A stretch of 64,000 nucleotides of DNA from Nioella nitratireducens (GCF_001879715.1 NZ_MNBW01000005.1:186001-250000); one strand, 5' to 3'. Positions 1 to 10,357 are shown, counted from the stretch's first letter. The notes: generated by a model not told the origin, from the sequence alone. Translations and numbers: made by a program.

Positions 1-229
1 CCCTCAGGCGCGTGACGTGAACGGATTCCGGCGCGAGGCCCTCGGTCGCGCAAAGTTCCAACGTGATCGGGTCGCGCAACAGGTAGATCGAGCAGACCTC
101 GGTCCCCATCGAATCGGCGATGATATGGGTGATCCTGTCGAGCCGCTCCTGCCCGGCGCCCGCCTCGGCCAACGTGGCCTGCAAGCGCCGCAGGAGCTTG
201 CGACTCTCGGATTCTGTCCTTTCGGGCAT
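1..229 (-). CDS. ptsP: PtsP, nitrogen PTS enzyme I (N-terminal fragment)
   Basis: Only the first 76 codons lie in the window; the gene runs off the left edge. The start ATG (229-227, minus) follows a purine-rich GGGAAAAGG. The visible protein (begins MPERTESESRKLLRRLQATL, later EVCSIYLLRDPITLELCATE) is typical of the GAF domain at the N-terminus of PtsP. PtsP transfers phosphate from phosphoenolpyruvate into the regulatory nitrogen phosphotransfer chain. lysC lies immediately upstream on the same strand, an arrangement common in alphaproteobacteria. The identification rests on the GAF domain plus context, because the phosphohistidine and PEP-binding domains are outside the window. Confidence 0.8.
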   Translation of the reverse strand, partial: MPERTESESRKLLRRLQATLAEAGAGQERLDRITHIIADSMGTEVCSIYLLRDPITLELCATEGLAPESVHVTRLR

Positions 230-425
230 ATTGCCTTTTCCCTGAATCCCTGTCTGGGCGTTGTGCCCCTGAGTCAGGCATAGCCTGCGAGGCGGGGGGC
301 GCGCAATGCGATTGGCCCGCAGGGCCTTGCAGCCGCGTCATTGCCACGCGGGGGGGGGGCGGGATAGGCTGGGCGAGCAGGCCGGTGCGAGGGGCGCGGC
401 CCCCCGGCATGACAGCGGGCAGCGT
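230..425. other. lysC-ptsP intergenic spacer with a G10 run
   Basis: This spacer between lysC and ptsP carries a run of ten G at 350-359 and otherwise GC-rich sequence. No gene, clear terminator or promoter was recognised. A short leader before ptsP is possible. Confidence 0.4.
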
Positions 426-1664
426 TCAGCCCGCCTTGTCCAGTTCAAACGCGTCGTGCAGCGCCTGCACGGCCAGTTCCATGTATTTGCGGTCGATCAG
501 GACCGAGACCTTGATCTCGGAGGTGGTGATCACCTTGATGTTGATGTTCTCGTCGCGCAGGGCCTGGAACATCCGGGCCGCTACGCCCGCGTGGCTGCGC
601 ATCCCGATGCCCACGATCGAGACCTTGGCGACATTGGTGTCGGAAATCAGGTCGTGGAAGTTGATTTCGCCCCGGTCCTTGGCGTCGTTCATCGCCTGCG
701 CCGCCCGCGCCACCTGATTGGTGGGGCAGGAAAAGGTCATGTCGGTGCGACCCTCTTCCGAGATGTTTTGCACGATCATGTCGACGTTCACGCCCGCCTC
801 GGCCAGCGGCCCGAAGATGGCGGCGGAGACACCGGGGCGGTCGGCGACCGACACCAGGGTGACCTTGGCCTCGTCCTTGGAATAGGCGACACCTGCAACT
901 GCGTTGGCTTCCATGACGTCCTCCTCATCGCAGACGAGGGTTCCGGCCTCGTCCGTCTGCTCTTCGAAAGAGCTGAGCACCCGAAGGCGCACCTTGTATT
1001 TCATAGCGAGTTCGACCGAGCGGGTCTGCAGCACCTTGGCCCCGAGCGAGGCCAATTCCAGCATTTCCTCGAACGCGATGCGGTCGAGCTTGCGGGCCTT
1101 GTCGCAGATGCGCGGGTCGGTGGTGTAGACGCCGTCCACATCGGTGTAGATATCGCAGCGTTCCGCGCCGAAGGCGGCGGCGAAGGCCACGGCGGTGGTG
1201 TCCGATCCACCCCGGCCGAGCGTGGTGATCCGGCCCTCGGGGCTGATGCCCTGGAAGCCCGCCACCACGGCCACTTTCATGCCCTCGCCGAACTTGGCGT
1301 TGATATTGGTGGTCGGGATTTCCTCGATCCGCGCCGAGGCGTGGGCCGAGGTGGTAACGAGCGGCACCTGCCAGCCTTGCCAGCTGCGGGCGGGGACGTC
1401 CATTTCCTGAAGCGTCAGGGCCATCAGACCGGCGGTCACGTTCTCGCCCGAGCTGACCACGGCGTCATATTCGCGGGCATCGTAGAGATGCGAGGTCTCC
1501 TCGACATAGCCCACGAGCTTGTTGGTTTCACCAGACATCGCCGAGACAATGACGATCACGTCATAGCCATTGGCAACCTCGCGCCCGACGCGCTTGGCGG
1601 CGCGGCGGATGCGGTCGAGCGTGGCGACGGACGTGCCGCCGAATTTCATCACGAGAATGGGCAT
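426..1664 (-). CDS. lysC: Aspartate kinase (LysC)
   Basis: Phosphorylates L-aspartate to aspartyl-4-phosphate, the first step to lysine, threonine, methionine and diaminopimelate. The 412-residue protein starts MPILVMKFGGTSV, with the aspartokinase nucleotide-binding KFGGTS at residues 7-12, and carries tandem ACT domains in its C-terminal third, where feedback inhibitors bind. Length matches the usual monofunctional form. I preferred the ATG at 1664, which has a GGGGGACGG Shine-Dalgarno region just upstream, over a longer open frame to 1727. ptsP follows in the same direction 196 bp downstream, and a divergent dehydratase lies upstream. Confidence 0.96.
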   Translation of the reverse strand: MPILVMKFGGTSVATLDRIRRAAKRVGREVANGYDVIVIVSAMSGETNKLVGYVEETSHLYDAREYDAVVSSGENVTAGLMALTLQEMDVPARSWQGWQVPLVTTSAHASARIEEIPTTNINAKFGEGMKVAVVAGFQGISPEGRITTLGRGGSDTTAVAFAAAFGAERCDIYTDVDGVYTTDPRICDKARKLDRIAFEEMLELASLGAKVLQTRSVELAMKYKVRLRVLSSFEEQTDEAGTLVCDEEDVMEANAVAGVAYSKDEAKVTLVSVADRPGVSAAIFGPLAEAGVNVDMIVQNISEEGRTDMTFSCPTNQVARAAQAMNDAKDRGEINFHDLISDTNVAKVSIVGIGMRSHAGVAARMFQALRDENINIKVITTSEIKVSVLIDRKYMELAVQALHDAFELDKAG

Positions 1665-1698
1665 GGGTTTCCAGCCGTCCCCCTTTTTGATCGGGCAC

Positions 1699-1727
1699 TG
1701 CATAAGCCTGCCAGAGGGGACTGACAA
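1699..1727 (-). promoter_or_regulatory. Candidate sigma-70 promoter for lysC
   Basis: On the minus strand TTGTCA (1727-1722) is separated by 17 bp from TATGCA (1704-1699), just upstream of the chosen lysC start. The -35 is a five-of-six match; the -10 is weak. Confidence 0.35.
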
Positions 1728-1780
1728 GGGCCGTTGGCGGGGCTACGGTTCGGTGCGAAACGGACAGAGGAGGGTGAGCG

Positions 1781-2752
1781 ATGCGGTTTTCACGGGACGA
1801 GCTGGACGCGGCGGCAGGGCTGGTGAATGGGCACATGTTGCCGACGCCGCAATATCACTGGCCCGGCCTGTCGGCGGCAGCGGGGGCCGAGGTCTGGGTC
1901 AAGCATGAGAACCACGCCCCGACCGGTGCCTTCAAGGTGCGTGGCGGTATCACCTTCATGGACTGGCTGCGGCGCGAACACCCTGACAGCCCCGGTATTT
2001 GCACCGCGACACGCGGCAACCACGGGCAAAGCCAGGCGCGGGCTGCGACGGCGGCGGGGCTGAGGGCTCTGGTCTATGTGCCGAAGGGAAATTCGATCGA
2101 AAAGAACGCGGCGATGCGGGGATATGGCGCCGAGTTGGTGGAGTTCGGAGAGGATTTCGACACCGCCAAGGAAGAGGCGATGCGGGTGGCCGCCGCCGAG
2201 GGGCTGACCGTGGTGCCGCCCTTCCACCCGGAACTGGTGCGCGGCGTGGCGACTTATGGCTATGAGCTGTTCAGCGCGTTGAGCGATCTGGACACGGTCT
2301 ATGTGCCGATTGGGTGCGGGTCGGGGATCTGCGGGACGATCCTGGCGCGCGACGCGTTGGGGTTGAAAACCGAGGTGGTCGGCGTCGTGTCGGACAACGC
2401 GCAGACGGCGAAACTGTCTTACGAGGCGGGCGCGTTGGTGGAAACGCCTTCGGCGCGGACCTTTGCCGACGGGATGGCGGTGCGGGTGCCGGTGCGGGAT
2501 GCGTATGACATCTACAGCGCGGGGGCCGCGCGGGTCGTCAGCGTGTCGGAGGAAGAGATCGCCGAGGCGATCCGGCTATACTATACCGCCACGCATAACC
2601 TTGCCGAAGGGGCCGGGGCCGCGCCACTGGCAGCCCTGATGCAGGAACGGGACCGAATGAAAGGCCGGAAGGTCGGGGTGATCCTGTCGGGGGGCAATAT
2701 CGACATGGGATGGTTTCGCACCGTGCTGGAGGGAAGCGTGCCTGCGGTGTGA
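1781..2752 (+). CDS. PLP-dependent threonine/serine dehydratase family protein
   Basis: A 323-residue fold-type II PLP enzyme of the threonine ammonia-lyase/serine dehydratase group, which deaminates hydroxy-amino acids to 2-oxo acids. The Schiff-base lysine is K52 in GAFKVRGG. The phosphate-binding glycine loop is seen as GCGSGICG, and the C-terminal family signature as LSGGNIDM. It lacks the C-terminal ACT-like domain of biosynthetic IlvA, so a catabolic or broad-specificity dehydratase is likelier. GAGGAGGGTG precedes the ATG. It stands alone, divergent from lysC and convergent with the AlkD-like gene. Exact substrate (threonine, serine or hydroxyaspartate) cannot be told from sequence. 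Confidence 0.85.
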   Translation: MRFSRDELDAAAGLVNGHMLPTPQYHWPGLSAAAGAEVWVKHENHAPTGAFKVRGGITFMDWLRREHPDSPGICTATRGNHGQSQARAATAAGLRALVYVPKGNSIEKNAAMRGYGAELVEFGEDFDTAKEEAMRVAAAEGLTVVPPFHPELVRGVATYGYELFSALSDLDTVYVPIGCGSGICGTILARDALGLKTEVVGVVSDNAQTAKLSYEAGALVETPSARTFADGMAVRVPVRDAYDIYSAGAARVVSVSEEEIAEAIRLYYTATHNLAEGAGAAPLAALMQERDRMKGRKVGVILSGGNIDMGWFRTVLEGSVPAV

Positions 2753-3048
2753 CGTGCGCCGACTGGTGCCGTCGCGGGGGGAGCGGCCCTTCTCAAGCCC
2801 CTTTGGGGCCCTCGTCGGGCCGCGTTGCCACGGGATACTGGTTGGGTCTGTGGGATCGGTCGGTCGTTGGGCTGGTTGAGAGGCCGGTGCCTGTCTGCTG
2901 AGAGGGTCTGTTGCTGGGATGTGCCCAGCAACAGACCCATTGCGAGGCTGTTGCGATGCGGAACCGCGTCAAGGGCAAGCGGCCTTGCGGCCGTCGCTGG
3001 CGCGACCCTTGACCCGGCCCCGCATCGCGCATGGCGCGCGCGGCGCGG
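2753..3048. other. Convergent intergenic region
   Basis: This spacer separates the dehydratase from the AlkD-like gene, which run toward each other. It contains the long perfect hairpin described separately and no convincing ORF; open frames here are compositional shadows. Confidence 0.5.
2904..2938. terminator. Perfect 15-bp stem-loop between convergent genes
   Basis: GGGTCTGTTGCTGGG (2904-2918) and CCCAGCAACAGACCC (2924-2938) are exact reverse complements around a five-base loop ATGTG. It lies between two convergent genes, where a bidirectional terminator is expected. Neither side has a good T-run, so a conventional intrinsic terminator is not certain; a relic of a small repeat element is the alternative. 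Confidence 0.5.
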
Positions 3049-3725
3049 TCAGGGGAGGTATTTGGCGGCTTCCCTGGCCGCGAAGGGCTTCATCCGCTCG
3101 CCATGCTCGGCGAGGAAAGCGCGGGTGCGGTCGGGGTCTTTCCTGGACAGGTCGCGCAGCCACCATGCCACGGCCTTCTGGATGAACCAGTTGGGGTCTT
3201 CCACATAGGCGGCGGCCCATCCGAGGATGCGGTCGCGCGCGGCGATCTCTTCCGGCTTGGGGGTGCGTTGTTTGGTCCAGGGCAGGGTAAAGACCAGCGC
3301 GGCACGTTTCGTCCAGAGATGATCGGAGATGGTCCAGCCCTCGACCGTGTCGAGCCGCGCGGGATCGGCGGTCAGGCGGCGCTGGCCAGCCATGGCCACG
3401 GCATCTGATATGGCCCAGCTATCGAAATCGGGCATCCAGCCTTGAATCATCTGCCATGCCCCCGCGTCCGAGGGTTTGATCCGCGCCTGAAGCAGCAGTC
3501 TTGAAGCGGTGATCCGCGCCTCGAAGATGTCGGTTTGCCAAAGCGCGTCGGCCAGCGCCAGACGTTCGTCCAGAGTCAGGGCGTGACGCCACTGGGTGGC
3601 CAGCGCGGTGCAGGTTTCGTTCGAGAGGCCCAGATAGGGCCGGTCGACCTTGTGATAGGCGCGCATCTGCGCGGCGCGGTCCGGGTCGGCCTGCGCGGTC
3701 AAGGTGTCCAACGCCTCGTCCAGCG

Positions 3726-3729
<4 letters not shown>
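3049..3729 (-). CDS. AlkD-like DNA alkylation repair glycosylase
   Basis: The 226-residue protein has the all-helical HEAT-like layout of the AlkC/AlkD DNA-alkylation repair family, which removes positively charged N-alkylated bases. Family-like stretches include HKVDRPYLGLSN near the N-terminus, DSWAISDAV in the middle, and DPNWFIQKAVAWWLRDLSRK near the C-terminus. Length is normal for the family. Its ATG overlaps the glmS stop by four bases, so it is probably translated with glmS as the last gene of glmU-glmS-alkD. The pairing with cell-wall precursor genes looks organisational rather than functional. Confidence 0.85.
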
Positions 3730-5543
<1,814 letters not shown>

Positions 5544-5545
5544 GG

Positions 5546-6913
5546 TTACCGCCCCTGCTTCTGTTCTGCCTTCATGGCGTGCAGGCGCGCCATCAATCGC
5601 GCGCCGAGGCCGGTCTTGTTGACCTGCTTGGCCCGTGCCAGTGCGAGATCCCCCGCAGGCACGTCGGAGGTGATGACCGAACCAGAGCCGGTCATCGCGC
5701 CGTCGCCCACGCTGACGGGGGCGACCAGCATCGTGTTCGAGCCGATGAATGCATTGCGGCCCACGGTGGTGCGGTGCTTGAACACGCCGTCATAGTTGCA
5801 GGTGATGGTGCCCGCGCCGATATTGCTGCCATCGCCGATCGCGGCGTCGCCGATATAGGAGAGGTGATTGACCTTGGCGCCTTCGCCGATCTCGGCGGAT
5901 TTGACTTCCACGAAATTGCCCACCTTGGCGTCATTGCCCAGTTCCGCGCCGGGGCGTAGCCGGGCATAGGGGCCGACGGTGGTGCGGGCGCCAAGATGGC
6001 AGCCTTCGAGATGGGAAAAGGCCCGGATCGTAGCGTCGTTTTCCACGGTCACGCCGGGCCCGAAGACGACGTTGGGTTCAATCACCACGTCGCGGCCAAT
6101 CCACGTGTCATAAGCGAAGAAAACGGTATCTGGGGCGGTCATGGTGACGCCTTCGGCCAGCACATCCGCGCGTTTGCGACGTTGAAAGAGCGCCTCGGCC
6201 GCAGCCAGTTCGGCGCGGGAATTGACCCCGAGGGTTTCGGCCTCGTCGCAGGCGATGGCCGTGGCGGTCAGCCCCTCGGCCCGGGCCAGCGCGGGCACAT
6301 CCGTCAGGTAATATTCGCCCGAGGCATTGTCATTGCCGACCTGCGCCAGAAGTCGCATCACAGTGGCGGCGTCGGCGGCCATCAGGCCCGAGTTGCAGAA
6401 GGTGATCGCCAGTTCTTCGGGGGTTGCATCCTTGGCCTCGACGATACGGCTGAGGTCGCGGCCCTGCATCACGAGCCGCCCGTAGCGGCCGGGGGTCTTG
6501 GCCTCGAACCCGAGCATCACGATGTCATGGGCCGCGCGGGCCGCACGCATGGTGGCGAGCGTGTCGGACGAGATAAAGGGCGTGTCGCCGTAAAGGACGA
6601 TCACGTCGCCGTCGAACCCGTCCAGCGCCGGGGCGGCTTGCAGGACGGCGTGACCGGTGCCGAGCTGCTCGGTCTGGCGGACGCAGACGGCGGCCTCTTC
6701 ATGGGCGGTCACGGCCTTTTCCACCTTGTCCGCACCGTGGCCGGTGACCACGATCATGCGCGACGGGTCCAGCGCGGCGGCAGCCTCCATCGCGTGGACG
6801 ACCAGCGGCGCGCCCGCGATCCGGTGCAGCACCTTGGGCAAGTCCGAGTTCATCCGGGTGCCTTGCCCGGCTGCGAGAATGACAACCGCACAGGGCCGAT
6901 CGTTTGAGGTCAT
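5546..6913 (-). CDS. glmU: Bifunctional GlmU (GlcN-1-P acetyltransferase / GlcNAc-1-P uridyltransferase)
   Basis: Acetylates glucosamine-1-phosphate and couples the product to UTP, yielding UDP-GlcNAc for peptidoglycan and LPS. The 455-residue protein has an N-terminal nucleotidyltransferase domain with VILAAGQGTRM near residue 10 and YGDTPF. A left-handed beta-helix acetyltransferase domain follows, with hexapeptide repeats and NYDGVFKHRT. I chose the ATG at 6913 (MTSNDRPCAVVILAAG), preceded by AGGTGAC, over a longer frame to 6985. It is the first gene of the glmU-glmS-alkD unit and diverges from gph. Confidence 0.97.
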   Translation of the reverse strand: MTSNDRPCAVVILAAGQGTRMNSDLPKVLHRIAGAPLVVHAMEAAAALDPSRMIVVTGHGADKVEKAVTAHEEAAVCVRQTEQLGTGHAVLQAAPALDGFDGDVIVLYGDTPFISSDTLATMRAARAAHDIVMLGFEAKTPGRYGRLVMQGRDLSRIVEAKDATPEELAITFCNSGLMAADAATVMRLLAQVGNDNASGEYYLTDVPALARAEGLTATAIACDEAETLGVNSRAELAAAEALFQRRKRADVLAEGVTMTAPDTVFFAYDTWIGRDVVIEPNVVFGPGVTVENDATIRAFSHLEGCHLGARTTVGPYARLRPGAELGNDAKVGNFVEVKSAEIGEGAKVNHLSYIGDAAIGDGSNIGAGTITCNYDGVFKHRTTVGRNAFIGSNTMLVAPVSVGDGAMTGSGSVITSDVPAGDLALARAKQVNKTGLGARLMARLHAMKAEQKQGR

Positions 6914-6941
6914 GTCACCTGCTTTCGTTTTGTTGCCCCCG

Positions 6942-6969
6942 GTATTAAGCAAGCGGCACGGGCGTGCAA
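6942..6969 (-). promoter_or_regulatory. Candidate promoter for glmU
   Basis: On the minus strand TTGCAC (6969-6964) and TAATAC (6947-6942) are separated by 16 bp, ending about 29 bases before the glmU start. The -10 is a good match, the -35 fair. Confidence 0.4.
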
Positions 6970-7050
6970 GCGGCGCGCGCGTCAAAATGCTTTACGGATC
7001 ATTTCAATGGCAGGCGAAAACCTGCCCAGTCTGACAGGGAAGGGGCGGCA

Positions 7051-7716
7051 ATGCGCACGGTGATCTTCGATCTGGATGGAACGCTGGCGGATACAAGCGC
7101 TGACCTGATCGCATCGGCCAATGCGGCGATGCAGGCGCTTGGCCATTCGCCGCAACTGGTGGCGGGCGCAGATGACGCCACCGCCTTTCGCGGCGGGCGC
7201 GCGATGTTGCGGCAGAGCCTGGAACGGATCGGGCACGACGATCTGGAGGCCGAGGTGGAGCGGGGGTATCCCCTGCTGCTGGCGGCCTACGGCGATGCGC
7301 TGGACGTGCACACGACGCTCTATCCCGGTGCGACCCGCGCGGTGGAGGTGCTGCGGGCGGCGGGCCTCAAGGTGGGCATCTGCACCAACAAGCCCGAGGG
7401 GCTGGCCGAGACCCTGTTGCAACGGTTGGGGGTGCGGGGGCTGTTCGGGTCGATGATCGGGGCCGATACCCTGCCGACGCGAAAGCCCGACCCGGCGCCT
7501 TACATTGCCTCGGTCGAGCGAGCGGGGGGCAGCGTCGCGCATTCGTTGCTGGTGGGGGATACGATCACCGACCGCGAAACCGCGCGGGCGGCGGGGGTGC
7601 CGTCGGTTCTGGTGACCTTCGGACCGCTGGGGCAGGGCGTGGCCGCGATGGCGCCCGAGGCGCTTCTCGACACTTATGACGATTTGCCCGATGTCGTGGC
7701 GCGTCTTCTGGATTGA
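7051..7716 (+). CDS. gph: Phosphoglycolate phosphatase (HAD family)
   Basis: Dephosphorylates 2-phosphoglycolate formed by DNA repair or by the oxygenase reaction of Rubisco. The 221-residue HAD hydrolase shows motif I DLDGTLAD near residue 7 with the nucleophile and acid aspartates, motif II in GICTNKPEG, motif III at RKPDP, and motif IV in VGDTITDRETA. The cap-domain size fits Gph-type enzymes. The ATG at 7051 follows GGGAAGGGG and matches the family start better than the longer frame from 6964. A stem GGCAGG/CCTGCC (7009-7026) lies in its leader. The DegT-type aminotransferase follows closely. Confidence 0.87.
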   Translation: MRTVIFDLDGTLADTSADLIASANAAMQALGHSPQLVAGADDATAFRGGRAMLRQSLERIGHDDLEAEVERGYPLLLAAYGDALDVHTTLYPGATRAVEVLRAAGLKVGICTNKPEGLAETLLQRLGVRGLFGSMIGADTLPTRKPDPAPYIASVERAGGSVAHSLLVGDTITDRETARAAGVPSVLVTFGPLGQGVAAMAPEALLDTYDDLPDVVARLLD

Positions 7717-7748
7717 CGGATCGCGGGGCGCGCCCCAAAACTCGGCCC

Positions 7749-8948
7749 ATGAAAACCGTGTTCACAGGCAATTTCACGCAGCAGGAGCCGATTCCCGAGG
7801 CCGGGATCGAAGCCGCGCTTTCCGTTCTGCGCAGCGGGCGTCTGCATCGCTACAACGTGGCTGCCGGAGAAGACGGTGAGACCGCCCTGCTGGAGCAGGA
7901 ATTTGCCGCATTTACCGGGGCGAAATACGCGCTGGCGGTGGCCTCGGGCGGCTATGCTATCGGCTGCGCCCTCAGGGCGCTTGGCGTGCAACCGGGCGAC
8001 AGGGTGCTGACCAACGGCTTTACGCTGGCCCCGGTGCCGGGGGCGATTGCGTCGGTCGGGGCCGAGCCTGTCTTCGTCGAAGTCACGGATGACCTGACCA
8101 TTGACCTGGATCACCTTGCACGGCTGGTTGCAGACGGTGATTCCAAGGTGCTGTTGCTGTCGCATATGCGCGGGCATATCTGCGACATGGACCTGCTGAT
8201 GCAGATCTGTGACGGCGCGGGCGTGAGGGTGGTCGAGGATTGCGCCCATACCATGGGCGGCGCGTGGAAAGGTGTGCCCTCGGGCCGCCACGGCGCGATG
8301 GCGGCCTATTCCACCCAGACCTACAAGCATATGAATTCCGGCGAGGGGGGCATCCTGACCTCGGACGACCCCGACCTGATGGCCCGCGCGATTGTCTTGT
8401 CGGGCAGCTACATGCTTTATGCCCGCCACCGCGCGGCGCCGCCGCCCGAAGCCTTCGAGCAGATCAAATGGGTGACGCCGAATGTTTCGGGCCGGATGGA
8501 CAACCTGCGCGCTGCGATCCTTAGGCCGCAACTGGCCGATCTGCCGTGCCAGATCGACCGCTGGAACGCGCTCTACCGTGCGGTGGAGGATGGGCTGCGG
8601 AACACGCCGGGTCTGAAGGTGATCGAACGCCCGGTGGAAGAAAGCATCGTCGGGTCGTCGATCCAGTTCCTGCTGCCCGCGTTCAGCGAACAGCAGATCG
8701 CGGCCGTTCTGCAAGCCTGTGTCGCGCGCGGGGTGGAGCTGAAATGGTTTGGCGGGGCCGAGCCCGTGGCCTTTACCTCGCGCTACGATAGCTGGCGTTA
8801 CGCCAGCCCGCAGAGCCTGCCCAACACCGACCGTATCCTGACCGGGCTTATGGATATGCGCCTGCCGCTGACCTTCTCGGTCGAGGATGCCCGGGTGATC
8901 GCACAGATCATCCGCGAGGAAGTGAGCGCGGTGGCCTTGGCGGCGTGA
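7749..8948 (+). CDS. DegT/DnrJ/EryC1/StrS family aminotransferase
   Basis: A 399-residue PLP aminotransferase of the sugar-aminotransferase-like DegT family. The PLP lysine is K193 in QTYKHMNSGEGG, and VEDCAHTMGG carries the PLP-ring aspartate. These enzymes usually aminate keto-sugars or cyclitols, but no sugar-nucleotide or surface-polysaccharide genes lie nearby, so the substrate is open. I used the ATG at 7749; a TTG at 7713 overlapping the gph stop would add 12 residues. Neither has a strong ribosome-binding site. Three stem-loops follow, suggesting it ends the gph transcription unit. Confidence 0.82.
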   Translation: MKTVFTGNFTQQEPIPEAGIEAALSVLRSGRLHRYNVAAGEDGETALLEQEFAAFTGAKYALAVASGGYAIGCALRALGVQPGDRVLTNGFTLAPVPGAIASVGAEPVFVEVTDDLTIDLDHLARLVADGDSKVLLLSHMRGHICDMDLLMQICDGAGVRVVEDCAHTMGGAWKGVPSGRHGAMAAYSTQTYKHMNSGEGGILTSDDPDLMARAIVLSGSYMLYARHRAAPPPEAFEQIKWVTPNVSGRMDNLRAAILRPQLADLPCQIDRWNALYRAVEDGLRNTPGLKVIERPVEESIVGSSIQFLLPAFSEQQIAAVLQACVARGVELKWFGGAEPVAFTSRYDSWRYASPQSLPNTDRILTGLMDMRLPLTFSVEDARVIAQIIREEVSAVALAA

Positions 8949-8961
8949 TCCGGACGGAAAC

Positions 8962-9017
8962 CCCTTCCAGAAGGGATTTTCGAGCCGCCGACCGAAAAAT
9001 CTACTGGAAGATTTTTC
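8962..9017 (+). other. Two stem-loops after the DegT-type gene
   Basis: The first hairpin pairs CCCTT (8962-8966) with AAGGG (8971-8975) and is followed by ATTTT. The second pairs GAAAAATCT (8994-9002) with AGATTTTTC (9009-9017). Together with the downstream terminator they form three hairpins in about 100 bp. Confidence 0.5.
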
Positions 9018-9025
9018 TCTTCCGC

Positions 9026-9063
9026 CCGGGCAGGCTTTTCCAGAAAAGCCTGCCCGGTCTTTT
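9026..9063 (+). terminator. Intrinsic terminator upstream of the leucine catabolic operon
   Basis: CCGGGCAGGC (9026-9035) plus TTTTC pairs with GAAAA plus GCCTGCCCGG (9048-9057), a stem of about 15 bp with a very short loop, followed by TCTTTT. It insulates the gph unit from the operon starting at 9156. Confidence 0.8.
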
Positions 9064-9091
9064 GTCGCTGCGTCGTAGGGGAAGGATTCCT

Positions 9092-9120
9092 TTGACTTGT
9101 GGCAGACTCGGGCGTATTAA
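9092..9120 (+). promoter_or_regulatory. Sigma-70 promoter of the isovaleryl-CoA/leucine operon
   Basis: TTGACT (9092-9097) is separated by exactly 17 bp from TATTAA (9115-9120), 35 bp before the isovaleryl-CoA dehydrogenase start. The near-palindromic operator overlaps the -10 and the expected transcription start. Confidence 0.65.
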
Positions 9121-9140
9121 ATGAACAAGTGTTCAATTAA
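9117..9140. promoter_or_regulatory. 24-bp near-palindromic operator of the leucine operon
   Basis: Reading TTAA-A-TGAACA-AG-TGTTCA-A-TTAA, the arms TTAA and TGAACA have exact inverted partners, with mismatches only at the A on each side and the centre. Overlap with the -10 suggests a repressor site. TetR-family regulators of acyl-CoA catabolism bind sites of this size, but no regulator gene is adjacent and the binding protein is unknown. Confidence 0.6.
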
Positions 9141-9155
9141 GAGGGAGGGCTGAGC

Positions 9156-10319
9156 ATGTTCATGGCCAGCATGACGTTTGATCTGGGCGAAGATGTGAAT
9201 GCCCTTCGCGATATGGTGCATCGGTGGGCGCAGGAGCGGATCCGCCCGATGGCGCAGGATATCGACAAGAATAACCTCTTTCCTTCCGATCTGTGGCAAG
9301 AGATGGGGGATCTCGGGCTGCTCGGCATCACCGTGCCGGAAGAGTTCGGCGGTGCGGGCATGTCCTACCTTGCCCACGTGATCGCGGTGGAAGAGATCGC
9401 GCGGGCGTCTGCCTCCGTCTCGTTGTCTTACGGCGCGCATTCCAATCTCTGCGTCAACCAGATCAAACTGAACGGCACCGAGGAACAACGCGCGAAATAC
9501 CTGCCGCGCCTGATTTCCGGCGAACATGTCGGTGCGTTGGCCATGTCCGAGGCCGGGGCCGGGTCTGACGTGGTCTCGATGAAACTGCGCGCAGAGAAGC
9601 GCAATGACCGCTACGTGCTGAACGGCACCAAGTACTGGATCACCAATGGCTGCGACGCCGACACGCTGGTCGTCTATGCCAAGACCGACCCCGATGCGGG
9701 CAGCAAGGGGATGACGGCCTTTCTGATCGAGAAAGAGATGGCCGGGTTCAGCACGTCGGAACATTTCGACAAGCTCGGGATGCGCGGCTCGAACACCGCC
9801 GAGCTGATCTTCGAGGACGTGGAAGTGCCCTTCGAGAATGTCCTGGGTGAAGAGGGCAAGGGCGTGCGGGTGCTGATGTCGGGCCTTGACTATGAACGCG
9901 TGGTGCTGGCCGGGATCGGCACCGGCATCATGGCCGCCTGCCTGGATGAGATCATGCCCTACATGCGCGACCGCAAGCAGTTTGGGCAGCCGATTGGCAG
10001 CTTCCAGCTGATGCAGGGCAAGATTGCCGACATGTACACGGCGATGAATTCCGCCCGCGCCTATGTCTACGAGGTCGCCAAGGCCTGTGACCGGGGCGAC
10101 GTGACCCGTCAGGATGCGGCGGCCTGCTGTCTCTATGCCTCGGAAGAGGCGATGAAGCAGGCGCATCAGGCGGTGCAGGCCATGGGCGGGGCAGGCTTCC
10201 TGTCCGACAGTCCCGTCAGCCGGATCTTCCGCGACGCCAAGCTGATGGAGATCGGCGCAGGGACCAGCGAGATCCGACGGATGCTGGTGGGCCGCGAATT
10301 GATGGCGGCGATGGGCTGA
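9156..10319 (+). CDS. ivd: Isovaleryl-CoA dehydrogenase
   Basis: Oxidises isovaleryl-CoA to 3-methylcrotonyl-CoA in leucine degradation, passing electrons to ETF via FAD. The 387-residue protein has the acyl-CoA dehydrogenase fold, with [11 protein letters not shown], the FAD-binding YWITNG and the C-terminal [16 protein letters not shown]. The catalytic base is Glu247 in [12 protein letters not shown], the internal position specific to isovaleryl-CoA dehydrogenases rather than the C-terminal Glu of other members. AGAGGGAGG precedes the ATG. First gene of the operon, followed 38 bp later by the methylcrotonyl-CoA carboxylase beta subunit, which confirms the pathway. Confidence 0.95.
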   Translation: MFMASMTFDLGEDVNALRDMVHRWAQERIRPMAQDIDKNNLFPSDLWQEMGDLGLLGITVPEEFGGAGMSYLAHVIAVEEIARASASVSLSYGAHSNLCVNQIKLNGTEEQRAKYLPRLISGEHVGALAMSEAGAGSDVVSMKLRAEKRNDRYVLNGTKYWITNGCDADTLVVYAKTDPDAGSKGMTAFLIEKEMAGFSTSEHFDKLGMRGSNTAELIFEDVEVPFENVLGEEGKGVRVLMSGLDYERVVLAGIGTGIMAACLDEIMPYMRDRKQFGQPIGSFQLMQGKIADMYTAMNSARAYVYEVAKACDRGDVTRQDAAACCLYASEEAMKQAHQAVQAMGGAGFLSDSPVSRIFRDAKLMEIGAGTSEIRRMLVGRELMAAMG

Positions 10320-10357
10320 GGTTCGGCCCCGTTGGGGCCAATATCCGGGAGGACGGG

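Noticed and set aside
350-359. G10 homopolymer as a phase-variation tract
   Set aside because: It lies in the lysC-ptsP spacer, not in a coding start or between promoter elements that could be recognised, so slippage would have no visible consequence. It could also be a sequencing artefact.
306-1724. 472-codon plus-strand open frame antisense to lysC
   Set aside because: It is the mirror of a well-supported aspartate kinase; the translation is rich in His/Gly/Arg with no family motif, as expected for antisense frames in high-GC DNA.
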